Positions 22,463-32,260 of a DNA stretch of 64,000 nt are shown here, one piece after another (positions within the stretch are counted from its first letter, which is position 1; every line of letters begins with the position of its first letter). Where the stretch lies: assembly GCA_947646735.1 (NCBI GenBank), contig CANTFK010000248.1:62001-126000 (forward strand), in the 5' to 3' direction. The position numbers were made by a program, and so were the translations under genes. A model generated the notes under the pieces. That model had not been told where the DNA came from. It searched no databases and saw only the letters and a program-made list of their open reading frames with translations. The stretch comes from Peronospora farinosa (lineage: Eukaryota > Oomycota > Peronosporomycetes > Peronosporales > Peronosporaceae).

Positions 22463-23851
22463 TTACTGCTCCACTTCAGTTGAATCGGCGTTAATGTTCA
22501 TGTCGAGATCCTCGCCTGTAATGCGCTTGTACAGGTCCAGCACATCTTCAGACGTTGTCTCAAAGTGGCTCGTCGGGTCATACGAGGCACTGATGAAGCA
22601 GTTGTCCTCCTTGCCATCCGTCACGGGCTCGAACATGTCCGTGATGGCGTCAAAGCGCTCCAGATACGGGCCCAGCAGCTTCACACCAGGCTCCAGCTCC
22701 TGCAACGGCACCGATGTCTCCGCGAGCGTACTCACAATGGCAATGTAGATCCCTTGCGGCGCAACGCAGTGAGCAGATGACACAACAGCGACATAGATGT
22801 CATTGTTGCGGTCAGCCTGAGCAGCGGGGATAATGATCTGCAGCGACTCGGCGTTGTTCGAGTTGGGCACGGGGTGGTTCAGAACGAAGATCGAGCGGAC
22901 AGCCACGCCGGTCTTGCGCACCTTTTGAGCAGGAAAGTAGGACGGGTCACCAATCACCAGCTTGGCCTTGGCCACTTCATTGTCACACTTGATGCCCCAC
23001 GCCTTGCCGTCTTTGTCCGTGAGGATCTCATCCACCGACCGGTTCAGCATGAACGTGCCACCGTTGATAGCACAGAGACGCGAGAAACTCTCGGGCAGCC
23101 CACCCAGACCGTATAGCGGATAGATATACGGAGACTTACCATAGCGTTCCAACGAGTAAGCGTAAAGTTTAATAGCACGCACCGTCTCGATAGCCGGACG
23201 CTTGTGATACGACTCGTCACGCATGAGAGCCATGGCGTGGCCCATGAAGCTCTGCGTGTTAGCATCGACTCCGTACTTTTCAAAGAGATCACTCATAGGC
23301 TGTTTAAACAGGTCCATGCCCTCGTATGTCTTGGGGTTGTCTTCCTCGTAGTTGTAGATGTACATAATGAGCTTACGGAACTTGCGCTTCTCAAACATCC
23401 CCATGAGCGATGAGCGCAAGGCTTCCTCTCCAGTAGCAGGGACTTTGTAGCTGCGTCCACCCTTTACCACATAACTGCCGTCCACATTCTTAAACTCCAA
23501 ATACCGCGTTACTTTGGTATGTAGCAGCATCTTGACCAATTTGCCACATGCCATGATGAACTTGGGCACCAGATCCACATTGTAGTCACGGTCCGCACCC
23601 AAATCAGTGCGTGGTTCTTGGTCAGGCTTAAACTTCTTGTAAAGGTTCGTCAGATTCGGCGATGCGCACTCACCGCCGTAGTACGAATTGCGATCGACAA
23701 CTAGCACCTTCTTGCCGTTTACAGCGAGCAGTCCACTCAGAATACACTCCTTTAGACCTGTTCCTAGCACAATCACATCGTACTCTCCATCAGCTAGCGC
23801 TGTGGTGTCCTGTGGCAACCACGCAAAGTCCAGTTTGTTCTCGTCTGTCAT
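22463..23851 (-). CDS. GDI1: Rab GDP dissociation inhibitor
   Basis: Intronless, 462 residues. Rab GDI extracts prenylated GDP-bound Rab proteins from membranes and recycles them through the cytosol. The N-terminal dinucleotide-fold-like motif DVIVLGTGLKECILSG and the next conserved block DRNSYYGGE are present, as are YIYPLYGLGGLPE (Rab-binding platform) and MYIYNYEEDNP. Length is close to the usual 445-450 residues plus a short N-terminal addition. The ATG at 23851 is preferred over an upstream frame that runs through an 11-base G tract at 23876-23886. It lies tandem with the kinesin gene (193 bp between them), and its 5' end is only 49 bp from the TIR element. Confidence 0.95.
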   Translation of the reverse strand: MTDENKLDFAWLPQDTTALADGEYDVIVLGTGLKECILSGLLAVNGKKVLVVDRNSYYGGECASPNLTNLYKKFKPDQEPRTDLGADRDYNVDLVPKFIMACGKLVKMLLHTKVTRYLEFKNVDGSYVVKGGRSYKVPATGEEALRSSLMGMFEKRKFRKLIMYIYNYEEDNPKTYEGMDLFKQPMSDLFEKYGVDANTQSFMGHAMALMRDESYHKRPAIETVRAIKLYAYSLERYGKSPYIYPLYGLGGLPESFSRLCAINGGTFMLNRSVDEILTDKDGKAWGIKCDNEVAKAKLVIGDPSYFPAQKVRKTGVAVRSIFVLNHPVPNSNNAESLQIIIPAAQADRNNDIYVAVVSSAHCVAPQGIYIAIVSTLAETSVPLQELEPGVKLLGPYLERFDAITDMFEPVTDGKEDNCFISASYDPTSHFETTSEDVLDLYKRITGEDLDMNINADSTEVEQ

Positions 23852-23900
23852 CGTCGTAAATGTACTTTTCCTCAAGGGGGGGGGGGCACGTTCCAAAATA

Positions 23901-25164
23901 AGGGATCCTTGGAATAAATTTGTTTGATCAGAGACTTGTTTTGTAATATATAAAGGGGAGCCGTTAGGTATTTCACACTTTCCGTTAATTAGCCCACATT
24001 CCCATTTTTATCCAAATTTGATTGGTCAGAATGGTTTTTCGGCCTTTTGGAAGTAGAAAAAGGTCGTCGATTAGGAGAACCACTTTACCCATTAAAGCCA
24101 TAATGAACATCTCGACAGCTTGCATATGCATCTTTGGAACAAGCAAGAGCATCAGCATCAGTAGCAAGTAGATGTAGAAGCATTAGATTGAGTCGACCAA
24201 ATGGAAACTTTATAATCACATTGTAGACAACTGCGGACATGATAACAGAAGCGTTATTACTTGGTAGTTAGATATAGCTAGTTTTCTTCAACATCGGCTT
24301 TCTTTATCAATCACCTTCGCTGCTTTGAGCCTCATTGTCATGCTTGAATATGCCCAATTAGCGACTGCGTCTATACACATTTGGTAAACATGCGTGAGCT
24401 GCGGTTGCCAGAATCATTGGCCAAACATTGTCACCTCAGTGTTCAAGCTAACAACATAAACACCTTGTCAAAACACCGGAACAGCTGATAACTTTAGGCC
24501 ACAATGCTTCCGATTACACATACTCCAGACTTGCAGCGAGATATCTACGTGGTATTCAGCCGCTACCTTGTACATCTGTTGCAGCAGATCCACATAGCGC
24601 GTAACATTGTCACTGAGAAAGCCCAGCTGGTCCTATTGAAAGTCCGCCATGCTGTCCGTGAGCTGGTCGAGCGTCCTACCAGCATCTCCAGCAACTAAAG
24701 CGACAGTTACTTCACCAAGTCGACTCAGAGCAGTGATGTACCTGGTTCAAAGGCGACAACCGCTTTGTATCAGGTATAAGTTGCGGCTTGGCGACTCAAC
24801 TGCTTTTATTAGAGCGCCTGTCTGCAGTGGATGGCGTCTTGGATCGAAAGAAAGACCCGCTGGGCATCAAAGAAGCCACGCATGGACTAGCCTCACTTGA
24901 GCTCGGCGTTCCTGAGGTTTGAACGAGACGAACGAGGACGCTGATAGCGTAGGCTGTGATATCGAGCTGGACGTACAGGCTCAGAGCGACCGGAACTAAT
25001 ACATTTTTGGACGTTATAGTTATTTTTTGTTTTGAGATGGTCCCATCAGACATTCTGACCAATCAGATCTGAACAAATTTAGGTCTGGAGGCTAATTAAC
25101 GAAAAAGTGAGGAATCCCTAACGATCCGACAATTATCGATATCCGGGTTCCAATCCGGATCCTA
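23901..25164. mobile_element. Non-autonomous DNA element with long imperfect terminal inverted repeats
   Basis: The ends are inverted copies of each other. The left arm (23901-24033) has GGATCC near its tip, then CGTTAGG.ATT, CACTTT, CGTTAATTAGCC and finally GATTGGTCAGAATG. The right arm (25051-25164), read on the minus strand, has the same blocks in the same order, with short gaps and substitutions. Both arms have the dinucleotide TA just outside (23899-23900 and 25165-25166), a possible target-site duplication as in Tc1/mariner-like elements. There is no intact transposase. The inside holds a broken gene fragment. Arm divergence suggests an old insertion. Confidence 0.6.
24504..24921 (+). 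pseudogene. Gene fragment inside the TIR element, unrecognised family
   Basis: ATG at 24504 opens a helical-looking frame (DLQRDIYVVFSRYLVHLLQ, VRHAVRELVERP). Coding-like text then continues in another frame (HLQQLKRQLLHQVDSEQ, about 24674-24727), ended by TGA, and again (TWFKGDNRFVSGISCGLATQ, then LSAVDGVLDRKKDPLGIKEA and LASLELGVPEV) up to a TGA at 24919-24921. Together these look like one protein of about 135 residues with a frameshift and a stop. I cannot name the family. Its position in the middle of the inverted repeats suggests a host gene piece captured by the element, or a decayed element gene. Confidence 0.4.
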
Positions 25165-25267
25165 TATCAATAACTTACATTGTGTACATTACACAATATG
25201 TTTAAACGCTTATACGCAGTTTTAACACATTAACGAATGTAAATACGTCATTATTTCGTCATTTGCA

Positions 25268-26629
25268 ATGTACTGCGGTGACGATGTAGAGGCCGTTGTG
25301 GGCGACGTAGGCACGTCCCTGAGCAAGTTTGGACTGGCCGGAGAGGATACACCGAAGCTAGTATTACCCAGTATTGTAGGCCTACGACCGCCGTCTACTA
25401 AGAACTCGAAAGACGACGTGTCTGCAGCCTCTGCTGTGCTTGGGGATCTATGGCATCGAAAGGATCTGGAGGTTGCGCGACCTATTGAGGCCTGTGCTGT
25501 GTCCAATTGGGACGCGCTGGAGAATATCTGGAGCTATGCTTTTGAGCGGCTACATGTGGATGCCAAGAGCCATCCAGTTATCACTTCAGCGGCCTCGTGC
25601 TTTGCTAATGACGCGCTCCATAATGCGGCGTCCCGGGACGGTGAAAAGTACTTGGAGATGATGTTTGAGTGTTTCCAAGTGCCGGCATTTTACATGGCAA
25701 AGGACGCAGTGCTGGATTCTTTTGCTTTTGGACGGTCGGTGGCATTAATAGCAGAGATTGGGGCAGGAGCTTCTCGTGTTGTACCAGTGTACGATGGATA
25801 CGCGTTGGAACGACCAGCGCAGTACTCGTCCGTGGGATGCAATCAATTGTCCGAGTACTTAGAGCACTTGGTAGTCACATCGAAGCCCGAGACAATGACG
25901 GTGAGACCAAGAGGAACTTTTTCAAGAAAACTAAATCAGCAGACGGGAATGTTAGAGACGATCCCATTGTCGGAGGAATTCACGACGCCACCAGCGATGC
26001 CAGCGAGCTACCTCAAGTTTCTGAAAGCAGATCTGTTTCGAGATATGCGAGAGGCGACATGCATCATGTCAGAGATACCGCTCGAAGAACATCAAGATTC
26101 TCCTATGCATGGACAAAAAGCTTTGTCACCGGAACCACTGCCGTTGGAGATTACAGAGCAGCAGTACGAGCTGCCCGATGGACAGACCGTTGTGCTAGGG
26201 AAAGAGCGGTATGCCGTGCCAGAGTTTTTGCTGCATCCAAAAAACTTTGGAGGCGCTGTGGTCAAGAATGAGCAGCATGCTGCGGCAGCGGCGAAGGTGA
26301 TGGCAAAGGGTCTGCACCGCATGCTCTATGATGCAGTGCACCTCTGCGACGCCGACTTGCGGAGGGATATGCTGACTAACATTATCTTATGCGGTGGAGG
26401 AAGTCTCACGCCTGGGATCACAGAGCGACTGCACGCAGAGCTCACGCGAATGATGCCTAGTACATTCAAGGTGCGCTTCACGACTATTTCAAAAATCGAG
26501 CGACAATTTAGCGTTTTCATCGGCGGGTCCATATTAGCATCATTGGGCTCCTTTCAGCAGCTGTGGGTATCGAAGCGCGAGTTTGACGAAGTTGGGGCCC
26601 ACGCGCTGTGTGCGGACCGCTTCAACTAG
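25268..26629 (+). CDS. ARP4: Actin-related protein 4 (ARP4/BAF53-like)
   Basis: Intronless, 453 residues. ARP4 is a nuclear actin-related protein shared by INO80, SWR1 and NuA4 chromatin complexes. The N-terminus CGDDVEAVVGDVGTSLSKFG followed by AGEDTPK matches the ARP4/ACTL6A signature rather than conventional actin. Later actin-fold landmarks are CGGGSLTPGITERLHAEL and FIGGSILASLGSFQQLWVSK followed by a short tail, as in ACTL6A. An insert of about 60 residues (about 225-300) breaks the actin fold region, as is usual in this class. The nucleotide-binding loops are degenerate, consistent with a structural role. The start lies just outside the TIR element, with TCATTTG-like sequence a few bases upstream that resembles an oomycete initiator element. 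Confidence 0.85.
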   Translation: MYCGDDVEAVVGDVGTSLSKFGLAGEDTPKLVLPSIVGLRPPSTKNSKDDVSAASAVLGDLWHRKDLEVARPIEACAVSNWDALENIWSYAFERLHVDAKSHPVITSAASCFANDALHNAASRDGEKYLEMMFECFQVPAFYMAKDAVLDSFAFGRSVALIAEIGAGASRVVPVYDGYALERPAQYSSVGCNQLSEYLEHLVVTSKPETMTVRPRGTFSRKLNQQTGMLETIPLSEEFTTPPAMPASYLKFLKADLFRDMREATCIMSEIPLEEHQDSPMHGQKALSPEPLPLEITEQQYELPDGQTVVLGKERYAVPEFLLHPKNFGGAVVKNEQHAAAAAKVMAKGLHRMLYDAVHLCDADLRRDMLTNIILCGGGSLTPGITERLHAELTRMMPSTFKVRFTTISKIERQFSVFIGGSILASLGSFQQLWVSKREFDEVGAHALCADRFN

Positions 26630-26663
26630 ATCGTCAGCACAGCTGTAGCTAAGCGCGCACGCA

Positions 26664-27022
26664 ATGGACATGGGTTCCATTCCACCTGTCCACATCATGT
26701 CAGTTTCTTGGGGATGTCAGCTCATTAATCAGCTATTCTCATGTTTGTAGAGTGAAATCGACGGAGACAACTTCAGTGAAAGGTACCTTTCAGCTGATAG
26801 ACCGCTATTTCAAGGGCACTTTGAACCTAAAAGTGGCAGCTCTAATTCTATACGAAAGCCGTCGAGCACGACACCAAAGCGCCCTCCTCAACTTGTCATC
26901 TTCCAGCCTTCAATCCACTTGGCCCATTTGGCAGATCATCGCTCGCTCAGGGTTCCAAAAGCCACGAAGCGGGACAAGCCTAGCACTCGTAGACATGCTT
27001 TACAGAAGGAGTTTGTCTGTTA
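26664..27022 (+). CDS. Possible small two-exon gene of unknown function
   Basis: ATG at 26664 opens a short exon (MDMGSIPPVHI...) to about 26698. A GT-AG intron of about 54 nt ends in a pyrimidine-poor tttgtagag, and the second exon runs to TAG at 27020-27022. The predicted protein is about 100 residues and basic, with IDGDNFSERYLSADRPLFQG near the start and PKRPPQLVIFQPSIHLAHL in the middle. I do not recognise it. A competing acceptor two bases upstream puts a different frame in use, open to 27162, so the structure is uncertain. It lies downstream of ARP4 on the same strand. Nothing clear is seen in 27023-27377. Confidence 0.35.
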
Positions 27023-27377
27023 GTTCACCATCGTCAGCGAGGAACAGCCCCGAGTCTATTGAGCGCAGCTCGTGCGCCGGAAGGTCCGTACGCGAGTCGC
27101 CGATCAGTCTTCTTCGAAGTATTGCGCATCTATCTCCAGCTGAAACTGTGGCAACGTACTGACCGATCGTTGCATTCATGCAATCCATGCATCTCACGGT
27201 AGCGTCGTCGATTCGGCTATGCTAGCTAGCTGTCTTACATACCCTCTATCAATGAACAAAACGCTGGATCAGAATCTTGGTTTCCTGCGCAATATTGGTG
27301 CCGAGACAACGAGCAGATTCAGTAAGAAGTATGATATTATGAAAAGAGAGATGATTTCAGCGCTGACGTTCTCGCTC

Positions 27378-28820
27378 TTAAGACTCATCGCCGCTATTGA
27401 CCTCCTCTTCTTCGCCATTGTCCTCTTCCAGCTCACCATCTACGCAGGGCAAAGCGATAATCGCAATGCCGTTCTGGACCTTCAATTTTTCCCATCGTCC
27501 TAGGCGGTGCTCCTGGCCTACACCTGCAAGCAAAAATCGAGCCTTCAGATCGAAGCACAGTGCATTCACAAAGCCCTCCATCGGAATCGAGGCCACAGGG
27601 ATCAACGTCCGTCCCTGTAAGTCAGCCTGCCACAACCGAATCTGACCGTCATTAGATCCAGACGCAACGAGATCTGTCCGCGGCATGACAGCTACACTGC
27701 TAATCCATTTGCCATTGTGAGCATTCGAGATGACACAGACAGGTTTTTTACGACCGTTAAACCAAAGCGATAGAGAACCGTCATCGCCACCTGTCACGTA
27801 GTACTCGTCCGTGATCATTTTGACGCAGTCCATGGAGCCCGAGTTACCATAAAAAACCAACTGCGTCTCTTCCGGAATCTTCCACACACGCACACTGCGA
27901 TCTCGACCGCAGCTTACCACACGCTCTTTATACAGACTGTCCAGTGCGTTTACCTCACTCTGGTGTCCAAAGAGCGTCTCGATGTATCCCATCTCCGTCA
28001 GGTTCCAGTGCTTAATAGAGCGGTCAAATGAACCCGAGAACAGCGAGTGTGACCGCAGACGGAACGCCAGCGACGAAACAGCGTCGCGATGTCCCGAGAA
28101 GCTCTCCAAGAGCTCGTTCTTTTCCACATCCCATACACGCACAAGTTTGTCGCGACCACCACTGGCCAAGAACTTTCCGTCCGAGCTAGCAGCCAGTGCC
28201 AAGACGCATCGGTCTTTATCCGTTTTTGCCTTCTCAGCTCCAACATCGTTCTTCGGTAAAGTAAGTTTCGTCTTCTTCTGCTGTGCCAAGTCCCACCGTA
28301 GCATTGAGCCGTCCTTGGCCGCTGAGAAGGCCGTCTTGCCGTCCTCCAATAGACACAGACTTGTCACAGGCAGACGATGGCCCTTAAGAAACTTGGTAGA
28401 GTTTGTTATATCAAACTCAAATGCCACGTAGTCAGCCGCCACCTTTTTAAACAGCTTTCCCATGGCTTCCAGTGCATCCTGCTGCAGCCTCGCGCCCACG
28501 AGCTCCGCAACTCCATCGTCGTCATTGTCAGCAGTCTCATCGTCCATCCCACCACTCTCCTGTGTCGTAATCTTGTCCAAATAGACCTTGGCCAGTCGCA
28601 AACGTTTTTCCTGTGGTGTCTCTTTCTGTTCGTCCTCTTTGTCGCTCTCCTCGCCACTCGTAGCGCTCATTTGCTCACTGGCCTCGCTGTCCGACGCGAT
28701 CACATCGTTCGAGTCGTCTTTTTTATCACCTGACCAGTCGAATGCATCATCCTTAAGAGCACGCTTCTTACGCTGAGGTTGTACGACTGTACCACGTTTT
28801 ATAGCAACGCGGCGCTTCAT
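27378..28820 (-). CDS. RRP9: U3 snoRNP-associated WD40 protein (RRP9/U3-55K)
   Basis: Intronless, 480 residues. RRP9 binds the B/C motif of U3 snoRNA and belongs to the small-subunit processome that cleaves pre-rRNA in the nucleolus. The N-terminal 100 residues are basic then acidic, ending with QEKRLRLAKVYLDKI, a typical RRP9 segment. Seven WD40 repeats follow (about residues 140-455), for example GHRLPVTSLCLLEDG, DGKFLASGGRDKLVRVWD, SGSFDRSIKHWNL and SCGRDRSVRVWKI. A short acidic tail closes the protein. The ATG at 28820 is chosen because the residues upstream are hydrophobic and derive from a GA-repeat leader (28824-28842). It shares a 189-bp divergent promoter with the EHD gene. Confidence 0.9.
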   Translation of the reverse strand: MKRRVAIKRGTVVQPQRKKRALKDDAFDWSGDKKDDSNDVIASDSEASEQMSATSGEESDKEDEQKETPQEKRLRLAKVYLDKITTQESGGMDDETADNDDDGVAELVGARLQQDALEAMGKLFKKVAADYVAFEFDITNSTKFLKGHRLPVTSLCLLEDGKTAFSAAKDGSMLRWDLAQQKKTKLTLPKNDVGAEKAKTDKDRCVLALAASSDGKFLASGGRDKLVRVWDVEKNELLESFSGHRDAVSSLAFRLRSHSLFSGSFDRSIKHWNLTEMGYIETLFGHQSEVNALDSLYKERVVSCGRDRSVRVWKIPEETQLVFYGNSGSMDCVKMITDEYYVTGGDDGSLSLWFNGRKKPVCVISNAHNGKWISSVAVMPRTDLVASGSNDGQIRLWQADLQGRTLIPVASIPMEGFVNALCFDLKARFLLAGVGQEHRLGRWEKLKVQNGIAIIALPCVDGELEEDNGEEEEVNSGDES

Positions 28821-29009
28821 CAAGAGAAAGAGAGAGAGAGAGACGCGCTTCTGGTCACTAATGACAAGTAAAATTGGTTGGCACGGATGAATCACTAGTC
28901 ACTGCATCTTACCCCTCATTATAATGACATCCTAACCTGGTTACACAAACAATATAATATTGCCATTATTTTATAATTAACCAATAATTGCAATTATTCC
29001 TTAAAACCG
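28821..29009. promoter_or_regulatory. Divergent promoter region RRP9 / EHD GTPase
   Basis: 189 bp between two ATGs pointing apart. It holds a (GA)n leader next to RRP9 and an AT-rich core (about 28940-29000) with the palindrome-containing sequence AATAATTGCAATTATT. No canonical TATA box is required or seen. Confidence 0.5.
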
Positions 29010-30674
29010 ATGAATAATGGCGAGGTTCGCGTCGCTGGGGAGGTCAATCGTATGATTCAAAGCGAAGTAAGTGCGTTATACTCACGTCTAGAACCTCTTC
29101 GTATACAGATTCGCTTTCCTTCGTTTGCACCTGTGAATCTCCCTATGGTCTTAGTATTAGGGAATCACTCGTCAGGGAAGAGCACATTTATCAATCACAT
29201 GCTAAAGCAGAGCGTACAAAAGACTGGACGGGCACCGACTGATTGTACCTTTACGGTACTTGCTGGTGGAGTAAGAGAGGAGAGATTGGATGGGGCAGCA
29301 CTTATGCGTCATGCACAATACGGATTTGGAGACGTGGAGCGACTCTTTGGTCGAGAATTCGTGTCTCAAGTGGAGCTTAAAGTAGTGGCTGGCAGTCAGT
29401 TACTGGATGAAGGAGGACTTATGATTGTGGACTCACCTGGGATGATCGATCCACCTGGAACATCACTGGATCGCACGGACGAGGACCGTGGCTATGACTT
29501 TAAACGAGTGGTTCAGTGGTTTGCGGACCGAGCAGACGTGATCCTCGTCATGTTCGACCCGGATAAACCTGGTACGACATTTGAGACACTGGATGTGCTG
29601 ACCAAGTCATTACAGGGAATGAGTAGCAAGGTGCTGCTTATTTTGAACAAGGTGGACGACTTTCAGACGGTCCACGATTTTGCCAGAGCTTATGGAGCTC
29701 TGTGCTGGAACTTGAGTAAGGTTATTGGACGCAAGGACTTGCCATTCATTTACACAATGTACGTGCCACAGGATAAACGGAAAGCAGCGTCTGACGCTCA
29801 GAAGAATAGCGAGATGATGTTTAACGTGCCCAAGATGCTGGAGCATGAGTTTGATGGAATACGCGGCGAAGTGATTCGCGAAGTGGAACGAGCACCAGAC
29901 CGTGCCACGGACAATGTTTTGAATTTGCTGAGGGCGACGGCGTTGAGGCTGAAGATGCATTTGACGCTGATTGAAGCCTGCAAGAAGGAGTATCTTGACC
30001 TGCGCACGTTCTGGAAGCGCGCACAGATTGCAGGTGTCGTGGCAGGAGTAGGTTTCACAACGTTCTATTTGATCCGCACGGTGGGCTCGTCGGCCCCCTT
30101 AGAAGCGTTGTCAGTGGATGATTTGGCACCGACCGTGTCGCCAGCAGCTTCGTCGACGGCTGCAACCTCTGTAAAGACCTCCTCCCAGACGTGGGAAAGT
30201 AATTGGTCCAAGCAAGTAGCGCGCTCGCATTCACTGTTTAAGTTTAGCACGTTTTTCAAGATTGTGCTGACATCGTGCATGTCAAACCTTGCGCTTTGGA
30301 AGGCGTCAGTACTGAACCTGGAGTTTAAAGGTAAAAGTGTTCTGCAATGGCTTCCGCTTACGTTCCAGCGTGTTTACGGTCCCTTCCTGTGCAAGTCTGA
30401 TCGAGCACGCGACGAAATCATGACGCAGTGGAATGCCGTGCGACCAGGTGTTGAGCTGGCTCTGTCGTCTACGGAGCTTGAGGCGTTTCCTACGATCGAG
30501 ACGATGCACAAAACGTTTTTGGACGATGTCTTGAATCTGCATGTCCCGCGGCTGAATCGCTGTGTGCGCGACCGCACGGGAGATGATCATGCCTATCTTC
30601 GTTTCAAACATCACAACATGTCGGCGTCAAGCAAAGCTGACGCAAGCACAGCATTGTCAACGGAGTCAAAGTAA
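29010..30674 (+). CDS. EHD-type dynamin-superfamily GTPase with a membrane segment
   Basis: Intronless, 554 residues. The GTPase domain (about residues 35-300) has the P-loop GNHSSGKST, switch region PTDCTFTVL, G3 DSPG and G4 NKVD, and the EHD-specific stretch DRGYDFKRVVQWFADRAD plus YGALCWNLSKVI. EHD ATPases remodel endosomal membranes. Instead of a C-terminal EH domain the protein has a predicted transmembrane segment (AGVVAGVGFTTFYLIRTVG, about residues 335-355), a Ser/Thr-rich linker, and a helical C-terminal part. The fold is that of the EHD subgroup, but the C-terminal half is unusual. Whether it hydrolyses ATP or GTP cannot be read from the sequence. It lies divergent to RRP9. Confidence 0.8.
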   Translation: MNNGEVRVAGEVNRMIQSEVSALYSRLEPLRIQIRFPSFAPVNLPMVLVLGNHSSGKSTFINHMLKQSVQKTGRAPTDCTFTVLAGGVREERLDGAALMRHAQYGFGDVERLFGREFVSQVELKVVAGSQLLDEGGLMIVDSPGMIDPPGTSLDRTDEDRGYDFKRVVQWFADRADVILVMFDPDKPGTTFETLDVLTKSLQGMSSKVLLILNKVDDFQTVHDFARAYGALCWNLSKVIGRKDLPFIYTMYVPQDKRKAASDAQKNSEMMFNVPKMLEHEFDGIRGEVIREVERAPDRATDNVLNLLRATALRLKMHLTLIEACKKEYLDLRTFWKRAQIAGVVAGVGFTTFYLIRTVGSSAPLEALSVDDLAPTVSPAASSTAATSVKTSSQTWESNWSKQVARSHSLFKFSTFFKIVLTSCMSNLALWKASVLNLEFKGKSVLQWLPLTFQRVYGPFLCKSDRARDEIMTQWNAVRPGVELALSSTELEAFPTIETMHKTFLDDVLNLHVPRLNRCVRDRTGDDHAYLRFKHHNMSASSKADASTALSTESK

Positions 30675-32260
30675 AAGCAGCGGTATACAGAGCTCACAAA
30701 CATGAATTAGGTGGAGACGTTTGTTTTTAGTATTGATTAACATCTAGCATGGATCGCAAGCTTCGCTAAAAATCGTGGAGCTCAGCGACGCTGCCAAGCA
30801 TCAGTGAGTGCTGCATTGCGACCTGCCGAAGCAGACACCTGCAAGCTTTGACAAGCTGGTGCAATGCTTGCAGCATTGGAATTGCTTATCACTTTTCGAC
30901 ATGAGTAGCGTCCCAACCGGCAGGTAAAGTAGTGGCCAAGTCACCACCTTCCGATCCACATCGTCTTCGCTGGAACCAGCAATTTGCAGAGATGAGAGAA
31001 AGCTTTAGTTGAGTTTACACCGCCGCGATCATCTCCGGTGCTTGACACGCCTCACAACCTTTTGCTCACCAAAAGCTCGTCCTACATGCACTTTGTTGTC
31101 GCTGTCGCCGCTAATGATGGAGCTCACGTCACGTCGCCCACAGCGTTGCCTGAAAACAAAGACATGACGGGATCGGGCAGATCGTGATCTCATAGCCTCA
31201 CTCCAGTCAGCAAACGCAATACCCGCTTGTGGAAAGATTATGTCGTAGAACGATACTGAACAGGAGTTCAACCTCTGTGCAAAATCACCCATGCCAGTTT
31301 ACTTGCTAAATAGGATCCATGCGCTTATTCCTCTTGATAATAGCAACGTCTAAAGGACGGTACGTCTTGCTGAGCACGTCATACACGATTACTGTGCTGT
31401 CATAGCACCTAACAGCTAGTAATGCTGTGATAGTCCAGGTACATGACCCAAGCTGGATATTTGTTCCCTTTGGTGCTGCTTGTAGGCATCCATGAATGTC
31501 CCGTTGTCTATCAATATGGCCGTAGCTTACTATCGGTAACAACTCCATCTCAGATGCACACTTCCGCAAGGGTTGATGTACGTCTGCACCACACGTCACT
31601 GTAGTTGAACTGATTTTGCCGACTCAAATTGTATTGCAGCCTCATCAATCTTCTCCACTTTCACCTCTGCTTTCTCTTTTGCCTGCTTATAAATAGTTCG
31701 CGTACTCTGTTACTCCTTCTCGGCGTACTTTGGTCAAAAACAGCTTGGTCTTGGCATCCACCAACTGCTATAGCACAAGTGTACGTAAAGGTCATCTCAC
31801 GACCTCACTCAGCTTCTGCAGTAAAGCCTTAGCTTGCTGTCAGGAACAACGAGTTCCTTCACTTTTCTGCATGACCATCATAGGGTGAATGCTAGATACG
31901 CCGAAAAGTCACCGGCAGGGACACACCGCAGGTGTAGCAATAAACACCAACGCACTGATTCAAAATACGCATCATCTCGTCGTAGTCATGTCCTGCGGCA
32001 AAAGGGACTCTCCTCTTGCCCCTTAGTCCCAATATCCACCGCATTTGCACCGTCACCAGCAGCTGCGCCATGTGATCCTTGTCATGGCCTGTGTTGCTGC
32101 CTTTGAGTGACGCTACAACTTCTTCTTCACAGGAGACAAGCTAGCGGCTTTCGGCCCCCTACCGATAGCTGGTAAAAGGGTTATATGCCTATCGCCTGTC
32201 ATGCGGCAAAAGATCGTGTAAAGGTGCCGCATTGCATGAGAACGCACAGGATTGAGTGAA
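30675..32260. other. Gene-poor stretch with possible WD40 relic
   Basis: About 1.6 kb between two convergent genes. No intact gene is supported. On the minus strand at 31306-31599 there is a coding-like segment described separately. The remainder contains short frames only. Confidence 0.5.
31306..31599 (-). pseudogene. Possible relic of a WD40 protein (WRAP73-like)
   Basis: A minus-strand frame of 97 codons includes APKGTNIQLG followed by LLAVRCYDSTVIVYDVLS, which resembles the middle of WRAP73/WDR8-type WD40 proteins, where a conserved glycine-leading segment precedes a blade containing LA.R....... . No start, no flanking blades and no continuation in frame are visible. The reading is tentative. 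It could equally be an unrelated open frame. Confidence 0.2.

Noticed and set aside
23876..23886. G-tract as a regulatory G-quadruplex near the GDI start
   Set aside because: A single run of 11 G beside the start codon. A quadruplex needs several runs, and homopolymers are prone to sequencing error.
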